Part shown: piece by piece, positions 55,473 through 64,000 of the stretch | How the letters are laid out: every line of letters starts with the position of its first letter | Position numbering within the stretch: position 1 is the stretch's first letter | Origin: Altererythrobacter sp. H2 | GTDB taxonomy: Bacteria > Pseudomonadota > Alphaproteobacteria > Sphingomonadales > Sphingomonadaceae | Length of the DNA stretch: 64,000 nt | Assembly (NCBI RefSeq): GCF_035319885.1 | Contig: NZ_CP141285.1 | Location: forward strand, 1,364,001 to 1,428,000 | Reading direction: 5' to 3' | Program-made: the position numbers and the translations under genes | Notes under the pieces: model-generated | What the model was told of the DNA's origin: nothing | Seen by the model: only the letters and a program-made list of their open reading frames with translations | Database searches by the model: none

Positions 55473-55958
55473 GTGCACAGGCTCAGGCGAGGGATTGCCG
55501 GTGTCGGCCTGACTGGCATGGCGCTCTGCCTTGCCGGTCCCGGGCTGGCTGCGCCGGACGACAGCGGACCAGCGCGCAAGGTGGGCTTTGCCGCCCCGGC
55601 TGTCGCCGACCCCCTGCTGACAAAGGTGGATGCGCAAGCGCGCCTCGCTCTTAGTGCACGGGGTTACGAGATAGACCCCGCCGCGCCGATCCGGATCGAG
55701 CTGGCACTCTCCCGCCGGCCGAATGACGTGGCGGTCCGGTCCGACGCGGGCGCCAGCGCGGCCCAGGTTGCCAGTACGCCCGGCAAACGACGGGTCGATT
55801 TGTGCAAGGATTCGATTTACCGGCTGGTGATCGCGCAGGTCGAAACGCAGACGGGAGCGGTTACCTATCGTGGCTCGGCCGAAGTAAAGCGGTGCGGATC
55901 GCCATCGGACAAGGACCTGGCTTCGCTCGTCACGCAGTCGCTCGCCGGCTTACGATAA
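55473..55958 (+). CDS. Secreted hypothetical protein
   Basis: About 161 residues with a signal peptide (RLRRGIAGVGLTGMALCLAGPGLAA). The mature part has KVDAQARLALSARGYEIDPAAPIRIELALSRRPNDVAV and CKDSIYRLVIAQVETQTGAVTYRGSAEVKRCG, with two Cys that could form a disulfide. GTG 55473 is chosen because AAGGGGGGCAAGC precedes it; TTG 55446 is less likely. Family not recognised. It overlaps the convergent kinase gene by 9 bases. Confidence 0.7.
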   Translation: MHRLRRGIAGVGLTGMALCLAGPGLAAPDDSGPARKVGFAAPAVADPLLTKVDAQARLALSARGYEIDPAAPIRIELALSRRPNDVAVRSDAGASAAQVASTPGKRRVDLCKDSIYRLVIAQVETQTGAVTYRGSAEVKRCGSPSDKDLASLVTQSLAGLR

Positions 55959-58133
55959 GGGGGGCTGGACCTCTGCGGGGAAGCGGAGCTCGAATGTTGT
56001 GCCGTCCGGCCCGGTGCGGCATTCAATCGCCGCGCCCATCGCATCGATCGCTTTCCTGACAAACACCAGGCCGAGCCCCGCGCTTGGCCCCCGTGTCCGA
56101 TCGACGGGTGCAAACCGCTCGAACAGGGATTGCTGTCGTTCGGCCGGGATTCCGGGTCCCTGATCGACGATGCTGCAGGTGATCGGGTGGCCGCAGGCGC
56201 CCGTGTCGACCTGCTGCGAGATCATGCAGGTGACCGTGCCCCCCGGCGGCGAGAATTTGACGGCATTGTCCAGCAGGTTGCCCAGCACGCGGATTACCAG
56301 CCATGGATCGGCCATCACCAGCGGGATTGCCTCCGGGCACATTACCTCGATTGAAACGGATTGCGCTTTGGCAGCCGCGTAGGCGCGATCAGCCGCTTCC
56401 TCCGCCAGGGCTGCCAGATCGACCGCCTCGAGATCGGGCGTGGCCGCGGAAAGGCGGGCGAGCTGAACGAAGTCGTCCGCCAGCTTCAGTGAGAACCGCG
56501 CATTGTCGGAAATCTGGCGTAGCAGGCTGGCCGAGACCGGCTCTTCGCGCGCGCCCTCGGCCAGGTTGACGATGGCCGCCTGGGGGGCCCGCATATCGTG
56601 CGACAGGAACTCGAGCATTTCCTCGCGGTCTCGCTCCGCGGTGCGGCGCGCGGTTATGTCGGCAAGGCGGATGATCCGGGCACCGTGTTCGTCGCCCGCC
56701 CCGGCCAGCGGAGCTGCCTTGAGCAGGTATGTCTTGCCTTCGCCGAGATTGAATTCCTCCGCGCCGGTCGAAGCCTCGGGCGAAAGGCCCATGAACAGCT
56801 CGGCTGACGCTGTCCCGACGACGTCTTCCCCCAGGATTTCCTTGGCAGTGCGGTTGGCCATCCGGACGATGCCGCCCTGGTCAACCACCGCCAGGGCATC
56901 GGGCGAGCTTTCGATCACGTCAGACAGGAACCGACGCCGGTCCTGCAATTCCCCGATGACGGAGTGAAGCCGGCTGGCCGCGAGCGCGATTGCATCGAAC
57001 CCGGCCAGTGATCGGGTGTGGGTGTAGCCCGGTTCCGCTTCCGCCGCCAAGGCGCGCGTTTCTCGGGTGATATAGCGGTTCAGGGCGCTCAGGCGCCGCC
57101 AGCTCCACAAGGGGTAGGCAGCAACCAGCCCGGCGGCGAGCGGGACGGGGCTCAGCCACACGTGCCAGACAGCGAGAGAGAGGGCCGAAAGCACAGCCAC
57201 CGCAACGCCGGTGCCGATGGTCACCCAGAACGCCGCCGACGGCGATGCCTGCCAGAAGACCAGCATCAGGGCCAGCAGCACGGCCACTGCCACAAGAGCG
57301 GCCGTGCCCGGTCCAAGATCGCGCAGCCGGTAGCCGCTGAGCAGGGCGTTCAGCACGTTGGCCTGGATTTCCACCCCTGGCATGATGCTGCCCGCAGGTC
57401 CCGGCACGGCCTGGCTATCCCCCAATCCTGCCGCGGTCGCCCCTACCAGCACGATGCGGCCCTCCAGGAGTGCTCCGGGCACCTCTCCCGCAAGCACGCT
57501 CGCCGCAGGGACCGCCGGAAAGGCCCCGGCAGGATTGTAGGGTATGGCGAGGTCGCCTCGGCTCGCAGGCCCGTCAGCCTTGATGGTGCGCAGCAGCGCG
57601 GCGGTGAAGTGCGCTTGTCCGCCAGCCATGAGCGCAACCCGCCGCACCAGGCCATCGTCATCGACCTCGATGTTGACATGGCCGACCGCGCGCGCTGCCT
57701 GCGCCAGTGCTCGCAGCGGTCCTTCCAGATCATACGCTCGGCCGTTGGCCCCCGGGGCCAGGAGATAGAGAGGCAGGGTCACGCGCCTGCTGCGGGCGAT
57801 GGCACCCGCGAGGGCGGTGTCGTCTGCAAGGGTGGTCGGTTCGTTGAACAGGACGTCGTAACCGATCGCGCGCGCCGGGCTGAGGCGGTCGATCAGTGCG
57901 GCGTGGACAGGTCTCGGCCAGGGCCAGTTGCCGACCCTTTCCAGACTGCGCTCGTCAATCGTGACCAGCAGGATGCGATCGTCGATCGCAGGCGCTGACC
58001 AGGCTGCCTGCTGGTCGAACAGCAGATTGCTCGCTTGCTGCCCGCCGGATGAAAATGCAGAGCCAAGCGCAAGCGAGGCCGCAATCAGGAAAACGGCGCA
58101 CAATTCCCCGACCAGTTGCCAGCGCGAGAGCAC
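55950..58133 (-). CDS. CHASE2-domain sensor histidine kinase
   Basis: About 727 residues. An N-terminal membrane segment is followed by an extracytoplasmic CHASE2 domain (DDRILLVTIDERSLERVGNWPWPRPVHAALIDRL, AIGYDVLFNEPT). Three more membrane helices (residues about 290-370) follow, then a PAS domain (VIESSPDALAVVDQGGIVRMANRTAKEILGEDVVG). The HisKA box is FLSHDMRAPQAAIVNLAEGA and the HATPase has NLLDNAVKFSPPGG, DQGPGIPAERQ, GPSAGLGLVFVRKAI. GTG 58133 lies 7 bases after the FecR stop. Last gene of a three-gene signalling operon. Confidence 0.92.
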   Translation of the reverse strand: MLSRWQLVGELCAVFLIAASLALGSAFSSGGQQASNLLFDQQAAWSAPAIDDRILLVTIDERSLERVGNWPWPRPVHAALIDRLSPARAIGYDVLFNEPTTLADDTALAGAIARSRRVTLPLYLLAPGANGRAYDLEGPLRALAQAARAVGHVNIEVDDDGLVRRVALMAGGQAHFTAALLRTIKADGPASRGDLAIPYNPAGAFPAVPAASVLAGEVPGALLEGRIVLVGATAAGLGDSQAVPGPAGSIMPGVEIQANVLNALLSGYRLRDLGPGTAALVAVAVLLALMLVFWQASPSAAFWVTIGTGVAVAVLSALSLAVWHVWLSPVPLAAGLVAAYPLWSWRRLSALNRYITRETRALAAEAEPGYTHTRSLAGFDAIALAASRLHSVIGELQDRRRFLSDVIESSPDALAVVDQGGIVRMANRTAKEILGEDVVGTASAELFMGLSPEASTGAEEFNLGEGKTYLLKAAPLAGAGDEHGARIIRLADITARRTAERDREEMLEFLSHDMRAPQAAIVNLAEGAREEPVSASLLRQISDNARFSLKLADDFVQLARLSAATPDLEAVDLAALAEEAADRAYAAAKAQSVSIEVMCPEAIPLVMADPWLVIRVLGNLLDNAVKFSPPGGTVTCMISQQVDTGACGHPITCSIVDQGPGIPAERQQSLFERFAPVDRTRGPSAGLGLVFVRKAIDAMGAAIECRTGPDGTTFELRFPAEVQPPLS

Positions 58134-58140
58134 GCCGCGG

Positions 58141-59481
58141 TCAGAAATCGATGCTGAAGCTTTCAAGCGGTGTCCAGTATTCCTCAGGCGTGCCGTCGAT
58201 AACCCTGACCTGGCCGACACGCCAAGTATATTTCCCGTTGGGAAGGGCGGTTACGGTCATTCCCGGTGCGGTAAGGCCCGGCTCGTCGACCACCGGAACG
58301 GCCTGGTTCTGAGCCGCGAAAATCTGCAGGCGGTAAGCGGGCGGGCCGGCGTCGCCCAGGTTCCAGTCGAAGCGGAAGGCGCGCTCGGGGCCGGGGAGGG
58401 CAGCGGCGCTGGCCGACTCCCGGTTGCGCAGGAAGGCGTGCGTTTCTGCCAGACCCACCAGGCCGCTCGGCGCGATCGCCATGGCGCGGAGGAAATAGGT
58501 GCCGTTGGGCAGGTCCGCGAAAGTGAGGGAAGGGGTGTTCGAGCGCCCTTCAGCCAGCACGTCAACAAACCCTGCGTCCCGCGCGATCTGGACCTGATAG
58601 CCGCGCGCCGCGTCACTCGGGACCAGCGCGAAGGTGAGCTCCGGGTCACGCTGCAGTTTGGCCGAACCCGCCAGCATTGGTGCGGGCAGCAGTTCTTCCC
58701 GCTCAAGCGCACCATCCTGCGAGGCGGCAGCGCCGAACCCGGTGGCAAGATCCACCTGTGCGGGCACGACGCTGTGATCGACCGACACCTTTCCTTCGAC
58801 CACTTCCGAAGTCGACGGCGCACCCGGCCCCGAATAGCCCACCCGGAAAACGGTGCCGCGCACGGCTGTGACCGCTACCGGGGTGCGGATCCGGAAGCGG
58901 CTGGCCGGGTTGTCCAGCGGTGCGGCCTTCGTCTCCACGCGGCCGCGTTCGACCTGGAAATCGAGGTCGGCGCCGCGATTGATCCGGTAAGTGCGCATCC
59001 GGGCGATGCGAAGCCGGGTATTTGACGGCATCGACATCCGCGATCCGTTGGCCAGCTGCAGGGTGACGAACCCGTCACTCCCGGTCTCGATCGTCGCGCC
59101 CTCGACCAGCCGCATCTGCAGTTGAACGGGCGCGGCCTGGCCCTTTTGCAGCACCTGCACGGTGCCCCTGAAGGCGACGACCTGGGCATCATGCAGGGTC
59201 GCCTTGAGGTACTGCACGGGAATGGCAAGCCGCGTTTGCGGCCTAAGACGCAACGGGTCCCGGATCGCATTGTGCCGCTGGACGGCGCGGTAAGCCTGAG
59301 GGGAGATGAGGTATTTCCGGCCGATATCAATCAGCGTGTCGCCCGGTTTGATCGTGTAGATCACGTCGTCACGCGATGATGCCCCGTCGCTTGCCTCAGC
59401 GGGCGCAAGCGAAAGACCGAGCGCGGCAGAGCCGATCAGGATAAGGTCAGACCGCAACCGGGTTCTCGTCACAGTGTGCAT
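58141..59481 (-). CDS. LysM plus FecR domain secreted protein
   Basis: About 446 residues. A signal peptide (LRSDLILIGSAALGLSLAPAEA) is followed by a LysM domain (VIYTIKPGDTLIDIGRKYLISPQAYRAVQRHNAIRDPLRLRPQTRLAIP), then a FecR beta domain (GTVQVLQKG, TIETGSDGFVTLQLANGSRMSMPSNTRLRI, TPVAVTAVRGTVFRVG). The C-terminus contains two fibronectin-like repeats (LPNGTYFLRAMAIAPSGLVG; LPNGKYTWRVGQVRVIDGTPEE). Probably periplasmic and peptidoglycan bound, possibly feeding signals to the CHASE2 kinase. ATG 59481 overlaps the upstream regulator by 35 bases; GTG 59472 is an alternative. Confidence 0.87.
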   Translation of the reverse strand: MHTVTRTRLRSDLILIGSAALGLSLAPAEASDGASSRDDVIYTIKPGDTLIDIGRKYLISPQAYRAVQRHNAIRDPLRLRPQTRLAIPVQYLKATLHDAQVVAFRGTVQVLQKGQAAPVQLQMRLVEGATIETGSDGFVTLQLANGSRMSMPSNTRLRIARMRTYRINRGADLDFQVERGRVETKAAPLDNPASRFRIRTPVAVTAVRGTVFRVGYSGPGAPSTSEVVEGKVSVDHSVVPAQVDLATGFGAAASQDGALEREELLPAPMLAGSAKLQRDPELTFALVPSDAARGYQVQIARDAGFVDVLAEGRSNTPSLTFADLPNGTYFLRAMAIAPSGLVGLAETHAFLRNRESASAAALPGPERAFRFDWNLGDAGPPAYRLQIFAAQNQAVPVVDEPGLTAPGMTVTALPNGKYTWRVGQVRVIDGTPEEYWTPLESFSIDF

Positions 59482-60154
59482 CAAGCCGGTAGCCATAGCC
59501 GAAGACTGTCTGAAGCTGGTAGCCGTTCTGAGGGCGCAGGCACAGCTTCGTGCGGAGCCTCGATACGTGCATGTCCAGAGTCCGCGTGGCGAGGTCCGCT
59601 GAATTGTTCCATATCCTCTGGAGAATGTAGGTGCGCGACAGGGGCCGCCGGAGATTGTCGAACAATAGCAGGGCCAGGGCAAATTCCTTGGCCGTCAGCT
59701 TGACGGTCTGGCCGTCGAAACGGGCAGTTTCTTCGAGCGCATCGAAGCAATACCGGCCGTAAACTGTCAGGCGGCCCTCGCCCTCGCCTGCGGCCGCTTT
59801 GCGAAGGTTGGCCGCAACCCGGGCCCGGATCACGCCTGGCCCAGAAGGCTTGGTGATAAAATCATCCGCGCCCCGATCCAGTGCCTCGATAATGTCCTGC
59901 TCGGCCGAGCGGCTGGTCAGGACGATGATTTTCGGCGGCTCGGCCATGGTCTGGCGGACCCAGTCGATCACGTCGATCGCGGTCATCCCGGGCATGTTCC
60001 AGTCCAGCAGCAGGAGGTCGTAGGTTTCGCGCCGCAGATGGGCGACAAGGTCCCGCCCGTCGGCAAAGCAGGCGCAGTTGTAACCCGCCCTGGTGAGCAG
60101 TCCGGAAACGAACTCCCGGGAATCACGGTCATCGTCTGCAACGGCAATGCGCAT
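59447..60154 (-). CDS. OmpR-family response regulator
   Basis: About 235 residues. The receiver has ADDDRDSREF, phospho-Asp in LLLLDWNMPGM, and ITKPSG for the conserved Lys. The winged-helix domain is VKLTAKEFALALLLFDNLRRPLSRTYILQRIWN..RTLDMHVSRLRTKL. ATG 60154 is preferred over 60166 because GGAAG lies 6 bases upstream. It heads the operon with the FecR protein and CHASE2 kinase, its probable partner. Confidence 0.93.
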   Translation of the reverse strand: MRIAVADDDRDSREFVSGLLTRAGYNCACFADGRDLVAHLRRETYDLLLLDWNMPGMTAIDVIDWVRQTMAEPPKIIVLTSRSAEQDIIEALDRGADDFITKPSGPGVIRARVAANLRKAAAGEGEGRLTVYGRYCFDALEETARFDGQTVKLTAKEFALALLLFDNLRRPLSRTYILQRIWNNSADLATRTLDMHVSRLRTKLCLRPQNGYQLQTVFGYGYRLDAHCDENPVAV

Positions 60155-60230
60155 ACTGACTTCCATTCCGCCGGTAGCCCTTTCACCGCCGTGCGCAATT
60201 GCACGACCGCGGTGCCATGCACGAGTGCGC

Positions 60231-60246
60231 TTTACATCAATTTACA
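60231..60246. promoter_or_regulatory. Possible OmpR-type direct repeat upstream of the regulator
   Basis: TTTACATCAATTTACA contains TTTACA twice at a 10-base period, the spacing bound by OmpR/PhoB-family dimers. It lies about 75 bases upstream of the regulator start, in the gap shared with the divergent ketosynthase gene. Confidence 0.4.
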
Positions 60247-60454
60247 AACGGATTGGCGGAAAACGGCTAGGGCGGCGGCCGGAAAGCGCTGGGGTCCTTC
60301 TGGTCGCACAGAGCGCGAGCGCTTCCCACAGGGTCGCAGGGCACATGGCGGCTTCACCGCCGTCATGTGCTTTGCCCCGCTGCCATGCTGAGACCGGCAC
60401 GGGCGCTCGCGAACAGCTTGCCCAAGTTTGGCGAGGCGACTAATCCCTCGCGCC

Positions 60455-61597
60455 ATGCACGATGACACTCCTCTGACCGGTCGCCCCGTCATTTCCTCCA
60501 CCGGGCTCTACACGCCTGAGGAAAGCATTTCCAATGCCGAGCTGGTTGCCAGCTTCAACGCCTATGTCGAGCGGTTCAACGCCGCCCATGCGGCCGAAAT
60601 CGAAGCGGGCGAGGTGGCCGCGCTCCAGCCCAGCTCGGTGGAATTCATTGAGAAAGCGAGCGGGATCAAGTCGCGCCACGTCATGGCAAAGGAACCCATC
60701 CTCGATCCCGAAATCATGGCGCCGCGCTGGCGTGAGCGGTCGAACGAGGAGATTTCGATCCTCGCCGAGATCGGCGTCGCTGCGGCGCGCGACGCGCTGG
60801 CAAGGGCGGGCCGCGATGCAGCCCAGGTGGACGCCGTGCTGTGTGCCGCATCGAACATGCAGCGCGCTTATCCGGCCATGGCAATCGAGATCCAGCAGGC
60901 GCTCGGCATCGACGGATTCGGCTTTGACATGAATGTCGCCTGCTCATCCGCGACCTTCGGTATCCAGACTGCGGCGGACTATATCCGGGCCGGCCATGCC
61001 CGTTCGGTGCTGGTGGTCAGCCCGGAAATCACCTCCGGCCACCTCAACTGGCGCGACCGGGACAGCCACTTCATCTTTGGTGACGTGGCCACCGCCGTGC
61101 TGGTGGAAGACGCGGCCATTGCGCCCGCGCAGCACTGGGACATTATCGGCACCAAGCTGAAGACGGTGTTCTCCAACAACATCCGCAACAACTTCGGCTT
61201 CCTCAACCGCGCCACGCCCGAGACCGAAGGCACGCCCGACAAGCTGTTCGTCCAGGAAGGGCGCAAGGTATTCAAGGAAGTGGTGCCGATGGTCGCGCAG
61301 ATGATCGTGGACGAGGCAGCACGGCTGGGTATCGAGCCGCACAGCCTGCGCCGCTTGTGGCTGCACCAGGCCAATGCGGGCATGAACCGGCTGATTTCGC
61401 ACCGGGTGCTGGGGCACGAGGCGAGCGAGGACGAAAGCCCGACCGTGCTCGATACCTACGGCAACACCTCAAGTGCGGGCTCGATCATTGCCTTCCACCA
61501 GCACAGCGCGGATCTGGCGGCCGGTGATACCGGCCTGATCTGCAGCTTCGGGGCGGGTTATTCGGCCGGTACGGTGTTCGTGCGCAAGGTGGCCTGA
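60455..61597 (+). CDS. Beta-ketoacyl-ACP synthase III-like protein
   Basis: A 380-residue thiolase-fold condensing enzyme of the FabH type. N-terminal VISSTGLYTPEESISNAELVASFNAYVERFN, GIKSRHVM, active-site Cys in FDMNVACSSATFGIQTA, catalytic His in RLWLHQANAGMNRLI and Asn in DTYGNTSSAGSIIAF. It is longer than housekeeping FabH (about 320), closer to FabH-like paralogues (such as FabY-type or secondary FabH forms). ATG 60455 is chosen. It overlaps the convergent PAP2 gene by 40 bases. Confidence 0.88.
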   Translation: MHDDTPLTGRPVISSTGLYTPEESISNAELVASFNAYVERFNAAHAAEIEAGEVAALQPSSVEFIEKASGIKSRHVMAKEPILDPEIMAPRWRERSNEEISILAEIGVAAARDALARAGRDAAQVDAVLCAASNMQRAYPAMAIEIQQALGIDGFGFDMNVACSSATFGIQTAADYIRAGHARSVLVVSPEITSGHLNWRDRDSHFIFGDVATAVLVEDAAIAPAQHWDIIGTKLKTVFSNNIRNNFGFLNRATPETEGTPDKLFVQEGRKVFKEVVPMVAQMIVDEAARLGIEPHSLRRLWLHQANAGMNRLISHRVLGHEASEDESPTVLDTYGNTSSAGSIIAFHQHSADLAAGDTGLICSFGAGYSAGTVFVRKVA

Positions 61598-62625
61598 CGC
61601 GCAAGGATGGCGTCCCAGGCAGTTATGACAACTGCTGAAAGGCGCCAGATGGCGGCCACGGCGATTACCGAGACCAGTCCGTCTACCGCGTAATGGTAAG
61701 CCAGGTGGACCGAGCTGATCCACGTCACCGCAAAGAACAGTCCGAACCAGCGTGCTGCGCGCGGGGCGGCGTGGCGGGTCGCCAGCCAGAACAGGAAGGC
61801 GATGGCCACGTGCATGCTGGGCATGGCGGTTATCCCGCTGCCAAGCCCGTTGGCATCGGCATGAAACCAGTCCAGCAGCATTCCCTGCACTTTCAGCGTC
61901 ATCACCGGCACCTGCTCGTTGGCGGCATTGAGGTAGGCCATCTGGGCATCAAACGTGCGGTCACCCAGCAGCGGCCCGATGAAGCAGGGGCCGACCGAGG
62001 CGAGCCAGGTCGCCATCGCGCCGCCGACCACGGTCCAGCTGAGCACATAGGACAGGAAGAACCGCCGCCGCACGGTCTCGTCCATTTGGCCATAAGCGAA
62101 CCACAGCACGCCGGGGTAGAGCAGCAGGAACCAGGCCTGGTAAAGAAAGGCGAGGGTGGCGGTCACCACCGGATAGCCCAGGACCGGCTGGAGCACTTCC
62201 CACGCATCGTACCCGAAGAACAGGCCCCGATCCCAGGCGATGAATGCCTCGTCCCACGTATAGCTGTTGAACAGCGGAATCGCGGCCTTCATTTTTGAAA
62301 AGTAGGGCATCAGCACCACGCAGAGCGCGAACATGAGCGCGCCGCCGGCGGCAAAGGCCCGCGCCTCGGGCGATGTATAGCGGCTCAGCAGGTGCGCGGT
62401 GGGGGAAGCGGGGCGTTGACGCAGGAGCGTGCGCGTGGCGTCCAGGCAGCCGATTGCCAGCACGCTGAGCAGGTAGAGCCGCAGATTACCGAGGATCGAG
62501 CCAGGATCGGGCCAGATGCCGTGGTTGGCCAGCAAGGCCGTGCACAGGGCGAACAGGCCGCCGGCCACCGCGATAACGGGCACCTCTCCCAACCAGCGCG
62601 GAAACGGAAAAAACGGCAGCTGCAT
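61558..62625 (-). CDS. PAP2-family membrane protein (inositolphosphotransferase-like)
   Basis: A 355-residue inner-membrane protein with about 8 to 10 hydrophobic segments. PAP2 motifs: [16 protein letters not shown] (SMH) and [20 protein letters not shown] (HxxxD). The CFIGP and WLASVGP stretch resembles the PAP2_3 (Aur1/inositolphosphotransferase-like) branch known from sphingolipid and inositol lipid synthesis. Sphingomonads make sphingolipids, so a lipid headgroup role is plausible, but this is inference. Confidence 0.85.
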   Translation of the reverse strand: MQLPFFPFPRWLGEVPVIAVAGGLFALCTALLANHGIWPDPGSILGNLRLYLLSVLAIGCLDATRTLLRQRPASPTAHLLSRYTSPEARAFAAGGALMFALCVVLMPYFSKMKAAIPLFNSYTWDEAFIAWDRGLFFGYDAWEVLQPVLGYPVVTATLAFLYQAWFLLLYPGVLWFAYGQMDETVRRRFFLSYVLSWTVVGGAMATWLASVGPCFIGPLLGDRTFDAQMAYLNAANEQVPVMTLKVQGMLLDWFHADANGLGSGITAMPSMHVAIAFLFWLATRHAAPRAARWFGLFFAVTWISSVHLAYHYAVDGLVSVIAVAAIWRLSAVVITAWDAILARQATLRTNTVPAE

Positions 62626-62757
62626 GGGTTACGGCGATTAACCGGATATGGTCAGCAAAACCCTAACGCGACCGGCTATAACGGGACAATATCCGCAGTC
62701 CTACGCTTGTTTGGGCCGCTCCGAACGCCTAAGTCAGGCCGCATGGCAGGTGAACTG

Positions 62758-63492
62758 ATGGACAACAAGGGGCGGGGCGACGCCAGCTGGAGCTGGCCCG
62801 CGATACACCCCGAAGGGCGCAAGTTCGGATTGATCGCAGTGGCGATCAGTCTGGGCGCGGCATTCATGGCATGGGAAACCATTGCCTGGCCGATTGCATT
62901 TCTCTCGCTCGGCGTGTTTGCGTTCTTCCGCGACCCGGAACGCGTGGTTCCGCAGGATGACCGGGCGATTGTCTCCCCGGCAGACGGGCTCGTCTCGCTG
63001 ATCATGCAGGTTGAGCCGCCGGCCGAACTACAGGGACAGGACGCTTCGGGCGCGCCCGGGCTCGGCGCCGGACCGGTCACCCGCATCTCGATTTTCATGA
63101 GCGTGTTCGATGTCCACATCAACCGTTCGCCGATTGGCGGCGTGGTGCGGCGGCTGGTCTATATCCCCGGCAAGTTCATGAACGCCGACCTCGACAAGGC
63201 GAGCGAGGAGAACGAACGCCAGCATATCCTGGTTGAGCGGACCGACGGCGTGATGATCGGTTTCACTCAGATTGCCGGCCTGGTGGCGCGTCGCATTGTG
63301 CCGTTCGTCAAGCCGGGCGACCTGCTCGCGGTTGGCCAGCGGGTCGGGCTGATCCGGTTCGGCAGCCGGGTCGACGTTTACCTGCCCGCGGGCACCGATT
63401 CGCGGGTGCTGTTGGGCCAGAAGGTCATTGCCGGCGAAACGGTATTGGCGGAAATCGGCCAGCAGCGCCTGATTGAGGGCGTGTCGCAGTGA
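62758..63492 (+). CDS. psd: Phosphatidylserine decarboxylase
   Basis: About 244 residues, the short proteobacterial type with membrane helices near the N-terminus ([18 protein letters not shown] and [17 protein letters not shown]). [35 protein letters not shown], and [16 protein letters not shown] are family blocks. The self-processing site is the Gly-Ser of [12 protein letters not shown], where Ser becomes the pyruvoyl group. ATG 62758 has AGGTGA upstream; ATG 62743 is an alternative. Its stop overlaps the pssA start, so the two steps to phosphatidylethanolamine are coupled. Confidence 0.93.
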   Translation: MDNKGRGDASWSWPAIHPEGRKFGLIAVAISLGAAFMAWETIAWPIAFLSLGVFAFFRDPERVVPQDDRAIVSPADGLVSLIMQVEPPAELQGQDASGAPGLGAGPVTRISIFMSVFDVHINRSPIGGVVRRLVYIPGKFMNADLDKASEENERQHILVERTDGVMIGFTQIAGLVARRIVPFVKPGDLLAVGQRVGLIRFGSRVDVYLPAGTDSRVLLGQKVIAGETVLAEIGQQRLIEGVSQ

Positions 63493-64000
63493 CGGATGAG
63501 GGGCCGCGGCTCGGTCCCAAGGCGGCCGAGGACGAGTTTCCCCAGTCCCGTGCCGGCGGACGCGGGCTGACCCTGCGGGCCGTCCTTCCCAACGCCATTA
63601 CTGCCGCTGCGCTCTGTTCCGGCCTGACCGGCATTCGCTTTGCGATTGGCGGCGAATGGAAGCTGGCGATCTTCGCAATCATCTTGGCCGGCTTGCTGGA
63701 CGGGATCGACGGACGGATTGCCCGGCTGCTCAAGGCCCAGTCGCGCTTCGGTGCGGAGCTGGACAGCCTGGCCGATTCGCTGTCCTTCGGGATGGCGCCG
63801 GCGCTGATTATCTATCTGTGGACTCTGCAGGACTTGCCCAGCATTGGCTGGTTCGCCGCGCTCGCCTTCGCGATCTGCTGTGCCTTGCGGCTGGCCCGCT
63901 TCAACGCGCAGATCGACGTGGACGAACAGCCGCACAAGTCGGCCGGGTTCCTGACCGGCATTCCGGCGCCGGTGGGGGCAGGGCTGGCCTTCCTGCCATT
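63489..64000 (+). CDS. pssA: CDP-diacylglycerol-serine O-phosphatidyltransferase (partial)
   Basis: The first 170 residues are visible and the gene continues beyond the window. It makes phosphatidylserine from CDP-diacylglycerol and serine in the inner membrane. The CDP-alcohol phosphotransferase motif is [32 protein letters not shown] (DG..AR........G...D...D). Membrane helices are [17 protein letters not shown] and [19 protein letters not shown] 63489 overlaps the psd stop (GTGA). Confidence 0.93.
   Translation, partial: MTDEGPRLGPKAAEDEFPQSRAGGRGLTLRAVLPNAITAAALCSGLTGIRFAIGGEWKLAIFAIILAGLLDGIDGRIARLLKAQSRFGAELDSLADSLSFGMAPALIIYLWTLQDLPSIGWFAALAFAICCALRLARFNAQIDVDEQPHKSAGFLTGIPAPVGAGLAFLP

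Overview
The window looks like chromosome of a GC-rich alphaproteobacterium, most likely Sphingomonadales (Erythrobacter, Novosphingobium or Sphingomonas type). The basis is the CckA hybrid kinase, the GTTC-N7-GTTC LexA box before recA, the short SRP RNA, the lepA, smpB, recA, alaS, icd, dnaX, lon and HU housekeeping genes in their Sphingomonad form, and MOBQ/Ti-type TraA, TraC and TraD proteins of the Sphingomonad type. No database search was possible, so this is inference.

Layout. 1-2014: end of lepA, a palindromic repeat and an orphan antitoxin. 2080-5125: a foreign, more AT-rich restriction-like module (DUF262-HNH nuclease and an EcoRI-family adenine methyltransferase). An IS3/IS407-type element with a CTTC target duplication cuts the methyltransferase. 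5213-6139: a toxin-antitoxin pair between two identical 79-bp repeats. 6175-31577: core genome with smpB, cckA, two DUF4139 proteins (one frameshifted), recA, alaS, a CPA2 antiporter, icd, SRP RNA, dnaX, ybaB, lon, an HU gene and rlmB.

31716-55332 is the main item. An intact tRNA-Tyr gene is followed about 23.5 kb later by a copy of its 3' end (28 of 30 bases identical). Between them lie a P4-type integrase remnant, a truncated TraA relaxase with a recognisable oriT, traC and traD, and AlpA/excisionase-like genes at the far end. The cargo is a complete [NiFe]-hydrogenase system. It has cyanobacterial/Huc-like group 2a HupS and HupL, a maturation protease and HypF, HypC, HypD, HypE, HypA and HypB. 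It also has a SIS-domain protein, a nickel transporter, an NtrC-family sigma-54 activator and a DUF3422 membrane protein. The remaining accessory genes are less well known: a tandem pair of 4-Cys HiPIP-like proteins, a TPR protein, two tiny membrane proteins, an Nfu-Rieske fusion and an NHL-repeat protein. Sigma-54 promoters and a shared 17-bp palindrome lie before the regulator and before hupS, which suggests one regulon. The island could let the host oxidise H2, possibly at low concentration. It is probably no longer self-mobile, because integrase and relaxase are both truncated at one deletion junction.

55473-64000: return to core or host genome, with a response regulator, LysM-FecR protein and CHASE2 histidine kinase operon, a FabH-like ketosynthase, a PAP2-family membrane protein, psd and the start of pssA.
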